Of a DNA stretch of 64,000 nucleotides, positions 33,122-41,781 are shown in pieces. The notes under the pieces were generated by a model, which searched no databases, was not told the DNA's origin, and was given only the letters and a program-made list of their open reading frames with translations. This DNA comes from Beijerinckiaceae bacterium (GTDB lineage: Bacteria; Pseudomonadota; Alphaproteobacteria; Rhizobiales; Beijerinckiaceae). The position numbers were made by a program, and so were the translations under genes. Positions within the stretch are counted from its first letter, which is position 1. The number at the start of each line of letters is the position of its first letter. The stretch is taken from contig CANBNG010000002.1 in assembly GCA_947370975.1 (NCBI GenBank), positions 62,001-126,000 on the forward strand, written 5' to 3'.

Positions 33122-35326
33122 CTAACCGTTCTTTGTCGTCATCTCGGCCTGTGCGGCTTTCACGCGCTGGGCGATGAAGGGCACGCGGCGCAGGCGGATG
33201 CCGGTTGCATCGAACACCGCATTGGCGAGAGCCGCCGCAACGGGCGCGGTGGCAGCCTCGCCCGCACCGCGCGGCGGCTGGTCGGGCCGGTCGATGAGTT
33301 CGATCTTCATCTCGGGCACATCGGGGAAGGTGAGGATGGGATAGCTCGCCCAGTCACGGCTGGTGACATGGTTGGTATCGAATTTCACTTCCTCGAAAAG
33401 CGTGCGGCCGATGGTTTGCAGGATGCAGCCCTCGACCTGCGAGCGCACGCCGTCGGGGCTGATGATCTGTCCGCAATCATGGGTGGCGGCCACGCGCGTG
33501 ACCTTGATGCGACCTGAGCCCGCATCGACCTCCACCTCCATCGCAATGGCGACATAGGTCTCGTCGCCCTTGTATTGGGTGTAGCCGATGCCCCGACCCT
33601 TGCCGTCGCGGCGCGGGGCCACGCGTGTGTCCCAGTTGAAGAGCTTGGCGACGCGCTCAATGCTCTCGCGTCCACGCGGGTCCGACATATAGGCGAGACG
33701 GAAGTCGATCGGATCGCGGCCCGCCGCAAGCGCGAGTTCATCCATGAAGGTTTCGACGGCAAGACAATTGCCGATCTTGCCCGGCGCGCGCAGATGCGAG
33801 GCGCGCAGTGGCGTCTCTTCGAGCCAATGCACCTGCACCTGCAGATTGGGCACATCATAGGGCGGCTTTCCGCCCGAGCTCAGCGAGCCTGTGGCAATGC
33901 CAGGCGTCTGCTTGGCGCCGGCTTCAACTGGCGCCAGCAGCGGAATGGTGGGCAGATTGGCCGTGGGCTTGGGGCACCACATCTGCGTGCGCCAGGCCAG
34001 GATCTTGCCGTCGTCCGAAAGGGCTGCGTCCTGCGTGATGACCTGAGCGGGGCCTTTGGGGTCGAGCCCATGCTCGTCCTCGCGCGTCCATTGCACGCGC
34101 ACCGGCTTGCCGATGGCCTGCGACAGGAAAGCAGCGTCGGCAGCTGCATCCTCATGCCCGTTCATGCCATAGCAGCCCGCGCCGTCGACATAATAGACGC
34201 GGGTCTTGCTCGATGGGATGGCGAGCATGTCGGCGAAATGCTTGCGATAGCGATGCGTGCCCTGCGAGGAGCACCAGATCGTCGCCTCGCCATTCTTCAC
34301 ATCGGCGATGGCGCAGGAGGGGCCGAGCGAGGCGTGGCTTTGCACCGGCCAGTAGAATTCGGCGCTGAACTTTTTTGCGCCGCTGGCAAAAGTGGCTGTG
34401 AAATCACCCTTTTCATCGAGCATTTCCGTGCCGCTCACCTTGCTGCCCTTGCGGACATGCTCGGCCAGGCCTTCGTGATTGACCGGCAGTCCGCCGCCCG
34501 ACCATGTGGCTTTCAGCAGGCGCGCGGCGCGGATCGCATCCCATTCATCGGGCGCGACGACGCCGAGGAAATTCTTGATGCGCACGACCTGCGCGCCCGG
34601 AATGCCGGCAATCGAGCTTTCATCCACAGACACAAGCGAGGCATTGATTTTTGCCGGGCGCACGACGCGCCCATGCACCATGCCCGGCACGTCGAGATCA
34701 TGCATGAAGGCATGGCGGCCCATGACCTTGGCCGGCACATCGGGACGCGGCACATGCTTGCCGACATATTTGAAGGTCTTGGGATCGCGCACCGGCGCTT
34801 TGCCGTCGAGCTTCAGTTCAAAGCCCTTCTCGCCGATCAGGCTGGCGAAAGAAACGCCTGCGCCGCCGGCCTTGGGGCGGATCTCGCCATCGATGGCGTC
34901 GAGTTCGGCAGCTGGTTTGCCGAGCTTTTCCGCGCCCATGCGGATCAGCGCCTGCCGCGCGGTGGCTGCGGCCTGACGCAGCTGCATGCCGCCCTTGGGA
35001 ATGCCGTTCGAGCCCGATGTCGGGCCCTGGTCGGGCGTCAGCGCCGTATCGCCTTCAATGAGGTGGATGCGGTTGATCGGCAGACCGAGCTCTTCGGCCG
35101 CAATCTGCGGGAAGGCGGCGCGTAGCCCCGTGCCAAGGTCAACCTTGCCCGAATAGATCGTCGCCGTGCCATCGGCATGGAGCGCGAGATAGGCGTCAAC
35201 TTGCGCGGCATCGACGGTCTTTGCGCCAGCCGCTGTCTGCGCGAAAGCAGCAGAGCTCAGGGGAATCGCGATAAAAAGGGCGCCGGACCCTTTCAGAAAA
35301 TCACGGCGAGAGGTGATGACATTCAT
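33122..35326 (-). CDS. Molybdenum hydroxylase large subunit, IorB/NicB-like
   Basis: 734 residues of the xanthine-dehydrogenase family, the molybdopterin-binding subunit of the isoquinoline 1-oxidoreductase type. It begins with a twin-arginine leader (SRRDFLKGSGALFIAIP), so the complex is exported folded. GSNGIPKGGMQLRQAAATARQAL, VDGAGCYGMNGHEDAAADAAFL and the C-terminal PRGAGEAATAPVAAALANAV are seen; the Glu in GAGE is the expected active-site base. Hydroxylates an N-heteroaromatic or aldehyde carbon next to nitrogen or oxygen. The start overlaps the stop of the 2Fe-2S subunit gene (ATGA). The electron acceptor, often a cytochrome c for this type, is not encoded nearby. Confidence 0.88.
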   Translation of the reverse strand: MNVITSRRDFLKGSGALFIAIPLSSAAFAQTAAGAKTVDAAQVDAYLALHADGTATIYSGKVDLGTGLRAAFPQIAAEELGLPINRIHLIEGDTALTPDQGPTSGSNGIPKGGMQLRQAAATARQALIRMGAEKLGKPAAELDAIDGEIRPKAGGAGVSFASLIGEKGFELKLDGKAPVRDPKTFKYVGKHVPRPDVPAKVMGRHAFMHDLDVPGMVHGRVVRPAKINASLVSVDESSIAGIPGAQVVRIKNFLGVVAPDEWDAIRAARLLKATWSGGGLPVNHEGLAEHVRKGSKVSGTEMLDEKGDFTATFASGAKKFSAEFYWPVQSHASLGPSCAIADVKNGEATIWCSSQGTHRYRKHFADMLAIPSSKTRVYYVDGAGCYGMNGHEDAAADAAFLSQAIGKPVRVQWTREDEHGLDPKGPAQVITQDAALSDDGKILAWRTQMWCPKPTANLPTIPLLAPVEAGAKQTPGIATGSLSSGGKPPYDVPNLQVQVHWLEETPLRASHLRAPGKIGNCLAVETFMDELALAAGRDPIDFRLAYMSDPRGRESIERVAKLFNWDTRVAPRRDGKGRGIGYTQYKGDETYVAIAMEVEVDAGSGRIKVTRVAATHDCGQIISPDGVRSQVEGCILQTIGRTLFEEVKFDTNHVTSRDWASYPILTFPDVPEMKIELIDRPDQPPRGAGEAATAPVAAALANAVFDATGIRLRRVPFIAQRVKAAQAEMTTKNG

Positions 35327-35793
35327 CCGCGTGTCCCCTCCGAAGCGCGCACCACGGCGCTGATGATGCGATCATGCGTGCCACAGCGGCAGAGGTTTTG
35401 CGCCAGCGCGTCCTTGACCTGCGTGACGCTGGGCTTGGGCGTGCGCTCCAGCAGCGCTGCGCTCGTCATCACCATGCCGTTGGTGCAATAGCCGCATTGG
35501 GCTGCCTGTTCGGCGATGAAAGCCGTCTGCACCTTGTGCGGCTTTTCAGGCGTGCCGAGACCCTCGATGGTGGTGATCTTGCGGCCGGCAAGGCTTGCTA
35601 TCGGCACGACGCAGGCGCGTGTGGGCTCGCCATCGACAAGCACGGTGCAGGCGCCGCACTGGCCAAGGCCGCAGCCGTATTTTGCGCCCTTCAGGCCAAG
35701 CTCGTTGCGCAGCGCATAGAGCAGGGGCTTTTCGGGGTCTCGAACATCGAGCGTTTTTGCGCTCCCGTTCAATGTGAAATTGATCGCTGCCAT
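35323..35793 (-). CDS. 2Fe-2S subunit of molybdenum hydroxylase, IorA-like
   Basis: 156 residues. Plant-type [2Fe-2S] cluster ligands in GCGLGQCGACTVLVDGEPTRAC and the second cluster in QCGYCTNGM plus NLCRCGTHDRI, the standard layout for the small subunit of xanthine-dehydrogenase-family hydroxylases. It delivers electrons from the molybdenum site of the 33122-35326 partner. No Tat leader, so it would be co-exported with the large subunit. AGGGAGG before the ATG at 35793. First gene of the two-gene operon. Confidence 0.92.
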   Translation of the reverse strand: MAAINFTLNGSAKTLDVRDPEKPLLYALRNELGLKGAKYGCGLGQCGACTVLVDGEPTRACVVPIASLAGRKITTIEGLGTPEKPHKVQTAFIAEQAAQCGYCTNGMVMTSAALLERTPKPSVTQVKDALAQNLCRCGTHDRIISAVVRASEGTRG

Positions 35794-35875
35794 CTGGCGC
35801 CTCCCTTGTCTGCCGCCTGCTCTTTGTTTCGGCAGTGCGGCTCGTGTTCTGTGCCAAGTATGCACGGCTGGCGAA

Positions 35876-35905
35876 AAAGAAAAAGGCGGCCCGTGAGGGC
35901 CGCCT
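35876..35905 (-). terminator. Terminator of amtB
   Basis: AGGCGGCCC / GGGCCGCCT 9-base stem with a 4-base loop, read on the minus strand and followed by TTTTTCTTTTT. It lies 10 bases past the amtB stop and insulates it from the 2Fe-2S subunit gene. Confidence 0.85.
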
Positions 35906-35915
35906 CGTCCGTGCG

Positions 35916-37250
35916 TCACAGCGTGTAGCTGCGCTCGCCGTGATAGGTGAGGTCGAGCCCCTCGTCGATCTCGTCAGGGCTCGCCCGCAGGCCGATGGTC
36001 GCGCGCAAACCCGCCACCAGAATGGCGGTGACAATGGCCGACCAGGCGACCACCGCGACAACGCCGATCAGCTGAGTGACGAGCTGGCCAGAGACGGTCC
36101 CGCCCTCGCCATAGCCCGCACCCTGCAAAGCGGGGTGGGCCAGGAATGCCACGAGAACAGTGCCCAGAATGCCGCCAAGCCCGTGCACGGCAAAGACATC
36201 GAGCGTGTCGTCGATCTTGAGGCGATGCTTCACGAAATCTACCGCGAAGAAACACACGACCGCGCCCGCCATGCCGAGGATGACGCCGCCGAGCGGCCCC
36301 ACGAAGCCCGAGGCGGGGGTGACGGTGGCAAGGCCAGCCACCACGCCCGTCACCGTGCCCACCATGCTGGGACGTCCAAAACGCACCCATTCAAGGCCCA
36401 TCCAGACAAGGCCTGCGACGGATGCCGACATATGCGTCGACAGAATGGCAAGGCCGGCCGCCCCGTCGGCCGTCAGCGCGCTGCCGCCGTTGAAACCATA
36501 CCAGCCGACCCAGAGCAGGCCTGCGCCAATCATGGTGAGGCCGGGATTATGCGGAGGGCGCAATTCTTTCGGGAAGCCGTCGCGCGGGCCAAGCATGGCC
36601 GCGACAACCAGCGCCGAAGCGCCGGCTGTGGCATGGACAACGAGCCCGCCGGCGAAATCCATGATGCCGCGCGTCATCAGCCAGCCGCCGCCCCAGACCC
36701 AATGGGTGACAGGCGCATAGACCAGCAACAGCCACAGGCCGCTGAAGAGCACGACAGGCGCAAAGCGGATGCGCTCGGGGAAAGCGCCCACGATCAAGGC
36801 CGGCGTGATGATGGCGAAGGTCATCTGGAACAGGAAGAAGACGCTCTCGGGCAGGGAGCCGGTCAGGCTATCTCGGCCCATGGAAAGCAGGAACACCTTG
36901 CCAAAGCCGCCGAGGAAGGGACTGCCTTCATCGAAGGCAAAGGAATAGGCGCAGGCCAGCCAAAGCACAGAAGATAGGCAGGCGATGACGACGCAATGCA
37001 TCATCACCGAGAGCACATTCTTGGCCCGCACAAGGCCGGCATAGAACATGGCAAGCCCCGGCAGGGTCATCATCAGGACCAGCGCGGAGGCGGTGAGGAT
37101 CCATGCCGTATTGGCAGAATTCAATGCCGTGTCAGCCGCTTGAGCGGGGCTGACGAGGCCTGCTGCCAGAGCGGCGCCAGCAAGGGCAGTGCGGGGCAGG
37201 GCGAAGCGAGATCTTGTCAGCACGGCCGGGGCTTCCTCCAGTTTTATCAT
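35916..37250 (-). CDS. amtB: Ammonium transporter
   Basis: 444 residues, with a signal-like leader (VSPAQAAD) and 11 membrane segments, as in AmtB. Seen: MTLPGLAMFYAGLVRAKNVLSVMMHC, DFAGGLVVHATAGASALVVA with the first pore His, GWYGFNGGSALTADG, and VFAVHGLGGILGTVLVA with the second pore His. Moves ammonia/ammonium across the inner membrane. The partner PII gene glnK, usually directly upstream, is absent, and no sigma-54 site is seen. The ATG at 37250 lacks a clear ribosome site; GTG at 37223, in frame and preceded by GGAGG, is a possible alternative. Confidence 0.92.
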   Translation of the reverse strand: MIKLEEAPAVLTRSRFALPRTALAGAALAAGLVSPAQAADTALNSANTAWILTASALVLMMTLPGLAMFYAGLVRAKNVLSVMMHCVVIACLSSVLWLACAYSFAFDEGSPFLGGFGKVFLLSMGRDSLTGSLPESVFFLFQMTFAIITPALIVGAFPERIRFAPVVLFSGLWLLLVYAPVTHWVWGGGWLMTRGIMDFAGGLVVHATAGASALVVAAMLGPRDGFPKELRPPHNPGLTMIGAGLLWVGWYGFNGGSALTADGAAGLAILSTHMSASVAGLVWMGLEWVRFGRPSMVGTVTGVVAGLATVTPASGFVGPLGGVILGMAGAVVCFFAVDFVKHRLKIDDTLDVFAVHGLGGILGTVLVAFLAHPALQGAGYGEGGTVSGQLVTQLIGVVAVVAWSAIVTAILVAGLRATIGLRASPDEIDEGLDLTYHGERSYTL

Positions 37251-37438
37251 TTGGCAGCCCGTTTAGATCGAAAACTTGAGCTTGCCCAGCAGAAAGGCAT
37301 CTTGCCTAAGCCGTGTTCACAGGGGCGTCCTCCGCCTCCGGCCCTGCGCGGCGGGGGAGAGCCTTAAAAAACCGCTTCCCGGCGGGTGCCAAGTTCGTCC
37401 ATCATGGGGGCAATAAAAAAGACGTCCGGGAGGAAAAG

Positions 37439-38515
37439 ATGATTCAGGTTCGCACCACACTTGCGCCTGCTGTTTTGATTGCCGCCAGCCTCGGCGGAAT
37501 TTCTGCCGCAAGCGCCCAGGCTCCGGCTGATTTCTACAAGGGCAAGACGGTCACCATTTACGTGGGCCTGTCAGCCGGCGGGGGCTATGACACCAATGCG
37601 CGGCTCGTCGGCCGCCATATCGGCAAATATATTCCGGGCAATCCGACGGTTGTCGTGCGCAACATGCCGGGCGCCGGCGGCCTCGTGATGACCAACCACG
37701 TCGCCAATGCCGCGCCCGCCGATGGCACCAATATCGGCGCGCCGCAGCGTGGCGTGCCCTTTGAGCCCTTGCTCGGCCAGGCCTCCAAGGCAAAATTCGA
37801 TCCGCGCACATTGAACTGGATCGGCAGCGTCAATTCCGACACCAGCGTTGCGCTCGTTCACAAGCGCACCGGCATCAATACGTGGGAAGATATCAAGACG
37901 CGCGAGACCATTATCGCGGGCACGGGCGTTGGCACTGAAAGCGTTGTCATCCCTTATGTCTTGCGCAATCTCATGGGGATGAAATTCAAGCTCATCGCAG
38001 GGTTCCCCGGCGGCAATGAGATGAATCTGGCCATGGCGCGCGGCGAGGTCGACGGGCGTGGCACATTCTCGTGGACAAGCCTGAAGCCCCATTACAAGGA
38101 GATGATCGAGAGCGGCAATTACAAGATGTTGTTCCAGATGGGCCTGCGCAAACATCAGGAGCTTCCCGATGTCCCGCTCATCGTCGATCTTGCGCAAGAC
38201 CCCGATACCAAGCAGATCCTGAAGGTGCAGTTCACCGCTTTCGAACTCGGGCGGCCGCTGTTCGTGGCCGAAGCCGTGCCCGCCGACCGCGTCGCAACCT
38301 TGCGGCGCGCCTTCGACGCCTCGATGAAGGATGCCGATCTTCTGGCGGAAGCGGTGAAGACCGATCAGGAGGTCAACCCGATGAGCGGCGTTGAAATGAC
38401 TGCGGCGTTCAAGGATGTTTATGCAACACCGCCGCGCCTCATCGCCAAACTGGCTGCCGCTTCGACGGAGAAGCCCGACCTGACCGTGCTGGATGGCGCC
38501 AAGGAAAGCGAATAA
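37439..38515 (+). CDS. Bug/TctC-family periplasmic binding protein
   Basis: 358 residues with a signal peptide ending AASAQA. First loop GLSAGGGYDTNARLVGRHIGKYIPGNPT, second loop VVRNMPGAGGLVMTNHVANAAPADG, then LNWIGSVNSDTSVALVHKRTGI. These are complete Bug motifs with the GGGYD and NMPGAGG forms. GGGAGGAAAAG just before the ATG at 37439 decides the start, removing 42 codons of the open frame. It is alone between the divergent amtB and a convergent DCC-family gene; no transporter partner is nearby. Confidence 0.86.
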   Translation: MIQVRTTLAPAVLIAASLGGISAASAQAPADFYKGKTVTIYVGLSAGGGYDTNARLVGRHIGKYIPGNPTVVVRNMPGAGGLVMTNHVANAAPADGTNIGAPQRGVPFEPLLGQASKAKFDPRTLNWIGSVNSDTSVALVHKRTGINTWEDIKTRETIIAGTGVGTESVVIPYVLRNLMGMKFKLIAGFPGGNEMNLAMARGEVDGRGTFSWTSLKPHYKEMIESGNYKMLFQMGLRKHQELPDVPLIVDLAQDPDTKQILKVQFTAFELGRPLFVAEAVPADRVATLRRAFDASMKDADLLAEAVKTDQEVNPMSGVEMTAAFKDVYATPPRLIAKLAAASTEKPDLTVLDGAKESE

Positions 38516-38518
38516 AAC

Positions 38519-38899
38519 TCACGCGCGCCTGCGCCGCCGCACAAGTGCGGCGAGCGCGGGGCGCAGGGGCAGGAAGAGGCGATAGCCGATTTCAAGCAAG
38601 GGCGTCACGCCCGGCAGATCGGCCAGTCGCGCTGCCCATCGCCAACGGGGCAAATCTCTCCAGATGCTCACAAAGGCAGCGGCGCCCGACAGCAGCACGC
38701 CATCGCTGCCGCGCACATGGAAGCGCGCCAGCGCCGCCTCGCGCGTCAGGCCTTCTCCCGGTTCGCCATCTGGTTGCGAGACATCGAGAAAGCACATGTT
38801 CTGCGCGCCAGTTTGCGCCTGGTAATGGCCGATCTCCAGCGTGCATAGCGGGCACGAGCCGTCATAATAGATAGTCTTTTTTATTGTTTCAAAAGCCAT
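38519..38899 (-). CDS. DCC-family thiol-disulfide oxidoreductase (DUF393)
   Basis: 126 residues. The family signature YDGSCPLCTLEIGHYQ gives a CxxC pair at Cys16/Cys19. A thioredoxin-like fold is expected, although biochemical function of DCC proteins is poorly defined. FLDVSQPD and ALARFHVRGSDGVLLSGAAAFVSIWRDLP match family blocks. The C-terminus is strongly basic (RRRRRA). Convergent with the Bug gene, with a 3-base gap. Confidence 0.85.
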   Translation of the reverse strand: MAFETIKKTIYYDGSCPLCTLEIGHYQAQTGAQNMCFLDVSQPDGEPGEGLTREAALARFHVRGSDGVLLSGAAAFVSIWRDLPRWRWAARLADLPGVTPLLEIGYRLFLPLRPALAALVRRRRRA

Positions 38900-39058
38900 C
38901 GCATTGTCCTGTCTGCGATTGTTTTACGAATAGCGCCTGTGGCAAGATCACCGCGCTTGCGGCGCTCGCCCCTGCAAATTGGCGCGTGCGCAGGGCTTTG
39001 CTCTTGCCGGCAAAAGACTAAGCTGAACTATCGTTATGATTCTTCCAGGCTCGTTCGT

Positions 39059-39292
39059 ATGTTGACCGCAGGTCTTTCAGTTTTCGTCGGAATAGCCTGC
39101 GGCTTGCGGCTGAGCTTTCTTCCGTTTCTTCTGGTGATGATCAGTGCGCTGGGTGCGCTGGCCATCGGCCAGGCTTTCATGGAAGCGCGGAGCCTTCTGG
39201 AAATACTGGGCCAGCTCGCGCTGGCCCTGATTGGATTGCAGGCCGGCTATGTCGGCGGCATCTGGATCCGCACCTGCCGCCGCCGCTTCTAG
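39059..39292 (+). CDS. Small membrane protein, unknown function
   Basis: 77 residues, almost wholly hydrophobic, with two predicted membrane segments (LSVFVGIACGLRLSFLPFLLV and LLEILGQLALALIGLQAGYVGG) and a basic tail RTCRRRF suggesting a cytoplasmic C-terminus. The start is uncertain, since the frame is open for 40 more codons upstream; no strong ribosome site precedes 39059. Its TAG stop overlaps the convergent M3 peptidase stop within the four bases CTAG. No function is known. Confidence 0.5.
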   Translation: MLTAGLSVFVGIACGLRLSFLPFLLVMISALGALAIGQAFMEARSLLEILGQLALALIGLQAGYVGGIWIRTCRRRF

Positions 39293-41346
39293 GCCAGGCC
39301 GCGTTTTTCGAGCAGGGCGTCGGGGCCAGGCAACTTGCCGCGGAAGGCGAGATAGGCCTCTTTCGGATCGCGTAGATTTCCCGCTGCATAAATAAAATCA
39401 TGCAGCCGTTGCGCGGTCGCAGCATCGAAAATATCGCCCGTCTCCTCGAAGGCCGAAAAGGCATCGGCATCGAGCACTTCCGACCAGAGGTAGGAATAAT
39501 AGCCCGATGCATAACCCTCGCCCGAGAACACATGAGTGAAATGGGGCGAGCGGTGGCGCATGGAAATTTCCTCCGGCATCCCGATCCGCGCAAGCACATC
39601 GCGCTCGAAAGCGAGAGGTTCTGCCAGCGCCTTGTCGGCGGAGAGGTGCATGTCGAGATCGACAAAGGCCGAGGCGCAATATTCGACCGTTGCAAAACCC
39701 TGATTAAACCCGCGCGCCGCCTTGAGGCGCGCGATCAGCTCTTCGGGCACGGGCTCGCCGGTCTCAACATGGCGGGCAAAGAGACGAAGCACCTCAGGTT
39801 GCAGCAGCCAATGTTCATAGAGCTGCGAGGGCAGCTCGACGAAATCGGTCGAGACAGCGGTGCCCGCAAGCGAGGGGAAGGTCACATTCGACAACATACC
39901 GTGCAAGGCATGGCCGAATTCGTGGAACAGGGTCCGCGCCTCATCAATGCTGAGCAGGGCCTCTTCATCGCCGGCAGGCTTTGCAATGTTGAGCACATTG
40001 ACGATGATCGGGCGGATATTGCCCTCCAGTTTCTGCTGCACGCGGAAGGCCGACATCCATGCGCCACTGCGCTTGGACGGGCGCGCGAAATAATCGCCAA
40101 GGAACAGCGCGACGTGCTGGCCCTCGCGATCCTTCACCTCGAAGGCACGCACATCCTTTGCATAAAGCTTGAGATCGCGGCGCTCCTCGAATGTGAGGCC
40201 AAAGAGCTTGTTTGCGACAAAGAACGCAGCCTCGATCATGCGCGAGAGCGGAAAATAGGGCCGCAATTGCGCATCATCTATGGCGTAATCCGCACGCCGC
40301 AGCTTCTCGGCATAATGACGCCAATCGGCTTTGCGGATCGCGCCGTTTTGCCCCTCCAGCAAGGCGATTTCAGCAAGGCGGCCACGCTCGCGCGCAGCGC
40401 TGGTGCGCGCGGGCGCCCACACACGATCGAGCAGGCCGCGCACCGCCTCGGGCGTCTCGGCCATAGTGTCATCTAGTTTGTAATGGGCGTAGGACGCGTA
40501 GCCGAGCAATTGTGCGCGCTCGTCGCGCAGCGCGATGGTCTGCGCTATTGTTGCGCTGTTGTCGCTCTCCCCGCCATTCTCGCCCCGTGCAAGAAAAGCA
40601 TTGAGCAAGGTTTCGCGCAGGTCTGGCCGCGTCGAATGGGTGAGGAAGGATTCGACTGTGCCGCGCGAAAGCGAAATGGCATGCTGGCCGGGCTTTCCGC
40701 GCGTCTGCGCCAGCGCGCCGGCTGCGATGCGGAAATCGTCCGGCAGGCCGGCAAGATCATCGTCATGGCAGAGCCAGAGCACGTAATCGGATTCATCCTT
40801 GAGCACATTTTGCGCAAATTGCGTGCCCAGACTCGCAAGCTGCGCAGTGATCTCGGTCAGGCGCGCGCGTTCGACGTCCGACAGGCGTGCACCCGCGCGC
40901 ACGAAACCCTTGTGAAGGCGCCCGGTGAGGCGCTTGCGCTCGGCGTCCAGTCCGGACCATTGCGGCCCGTTCATCACCGCTTCGATACGGGCGAGCAATT
41001 TCGCGTCGAGAAAGATCGCGCTGCGATGGCGCGCCAGAACAGGTGATATATCGCGCTCGACCTGACGCAAGGCCTCGTCCGATTCCGTGCCCGCCAGATT
41101 GCGAAACACCAGATTGACGCGCAGCAGATCCGCGCCCGCACGCTCGAAGGCCTCGATGGTGTTGGCAAAGTCGGGCGCGTGCGGATTGTCGCGAAGCGCC
41201 TCGATTTCGGCCCGGTGGCTGGCAATCGCCCGCTCGAACGCCGGCATGTAATGGCCGGTCTCGATCCTGTCGAAGGGCGGCATGCCGAAAGGGGTCGTCC
41301 AAGCTTCGAAAAAGGGATTCTGCGACAAGGCTCTGGCTCCGTTCAT
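39289..41346 (-). CDS. M3-family oligopeptidase (Dcp/PrlC type)
   Basis: 685 residues. Zinc motif HEFGH at residues 475-479 with Glu about 25-30 residues later in the ELPSQLYEHWLL region, the hallmark of M3 metallopeptidases. The N-terminal FDRIETGHYMPAFERAIASHRAEIEAL and the SAFRVQQKLEGNIRPIIVNVLNIAKP block are those of the Dcp/oligopeptidase A group. Degrades short cytoplasmic peptides; no signal peptide. ATG at 41346 was chosen to match family N-termini; the ribosome site there is weak. Monocistronic. Confidence 0.9.
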   Translation of the reverse strand: MNGARALSQNPFFEAWTTPFGMPPFDRIETGHYMPAFERAIASHRAEIEALRDNPHAPDFANTIEAFERAGADLLRVNLVFRNLAGTESDEALRQVERDISPVLARHRSAIFLDAKLLARIEAVMNGPQWSGLDAERKRLTGRLHKGFVRAGARLSDVERARLTEITAQLASLGTQFAQNVLKDESDYVLWLCHDDDLAGLPDDFRIAAGALAQTRGKPGQHAISLSRGTVESFLTHSTRPDLRETLLNAFLARGENGGESDNSATIAQTIALRDERAQLLGYASYAHYKLDDTMAETPEAVRGLLDRVWAPARTSAARERGRLAEIALLEGQNGAIRKADWRHYAEKLRRADYAIDDAQLRPYFPLSRMIEAAFFVANKLFGLTFEERRDLKLYAKDVRAFEVKDREGQHVALFLGDYFARPSKRSGAWMSAFRVQQKLEGNIRPIIVNVLNIAKPAGDEEALLSIDEARTLFHEFGHALHGMLSNVTFPSLAGTAVSTDFVELPSQLYEHWLLQPEVLRLFARHVETGEPVPEELIARLKAARGFNQGFATVEYCASAFVDLDMHLSADKALAEPLAFERDVLARIGMPEEISMRHRSPHFTHVFSGEGYASGYYSYLWSEVLDADAFSAFEETGDIFDAATAQRLHDFIYAAGNLRDPKEAYLAFRGKLPGPDALLEKRGLA

Positions 41347-41410
41347 GGTCCGCCGTAGGTGGGCATGTGCGCCGCCCTCCACAAGGGGATGGGTGGCCTC
41401 AGGGAGCCTA

Positions 41411-41446
41411 TATAAAGCGGGCGACGCCACAGCGCCGCCCTTTTTT
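41411..41446. terminator. Hairpin at the end of the min operon
   Basis: GGGCGACGC / GCGCCGCCC nine-base stem with one G-T pair and a 4-base loop, T6 on one side and CTTTATATA on the other. Located 5-40 bases past the minE stop in the minus direction. Confidence 0.5.
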
Positions 41447-41451
41447 AAGCG

Positions 41452-41781
41452 TCACGCAGCTTGGCCTGTGCGCCTTGGCCGCGAGCTGATTTTCGAGGCG
41501 ACAGAGGACGGCTTGTCGGTGGCGGGGATGGGAATCTCCACGTCTATTTCAAGCAGGGAGACGTCCTTGCGGCGCTCCATCTTGATCTGCACCTTGTCGG
41601 GATCGATCTCGATATGTTTGGCGAGTGCTTCCAGCACCTCTTTCTGCAAAAGGGCGATCAGCCCGACATTGCAGCTCGTCGAGCGCTCATGCGAGAGCAG
41701 GATCTGCAGGCGCTCGCGCGCCACGGGGGCCGTGCTCTTGCGCGTGAACAGGCTGAGGATGTTCATGCCGAGACTGTTCAT
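41452..41781 (-). CDS. minE: Cell division topological specificity factor MinE
   Basis: About 109 residues. Membrane-binding N-terminus (MNILSLFTRK) and anti-MinCD region (RERLQILLSHERS), followed by LIALLQKEVLEALAKHIEIDPDKVQIKMERRKDVSLLEIDVEIP, all characteristic. Drives MinD off the membrane to set pole-to-pole oscillation. Start at 41781 overlaps the minD stop (ATGA); a second ATG at 41766 would give the shorter, more usual N-terminus. Last gene of minCDE. Confidence 0.93.
   Translation of the reverse strand: MNSLGMNILSLFTRKSTAPVARERLQILLSHERSTSCNVGLIALLQKEVLEALAKHIEIDPDKVQIKMERRKDVSLLEIDVEIPIPATDKPSSVASKISSRPRRTGQAA

Noticed and set aside
33575..35125. 516-codon open frame on the plus strand
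   Set aside because: Antisense to the molybdenum hydroxylase large subunit, whose motifs run through the whole region.
35835..36977. 380-codon open frame on the plus strand
   Set aside because: Antisense to amtB; no family resemblance.
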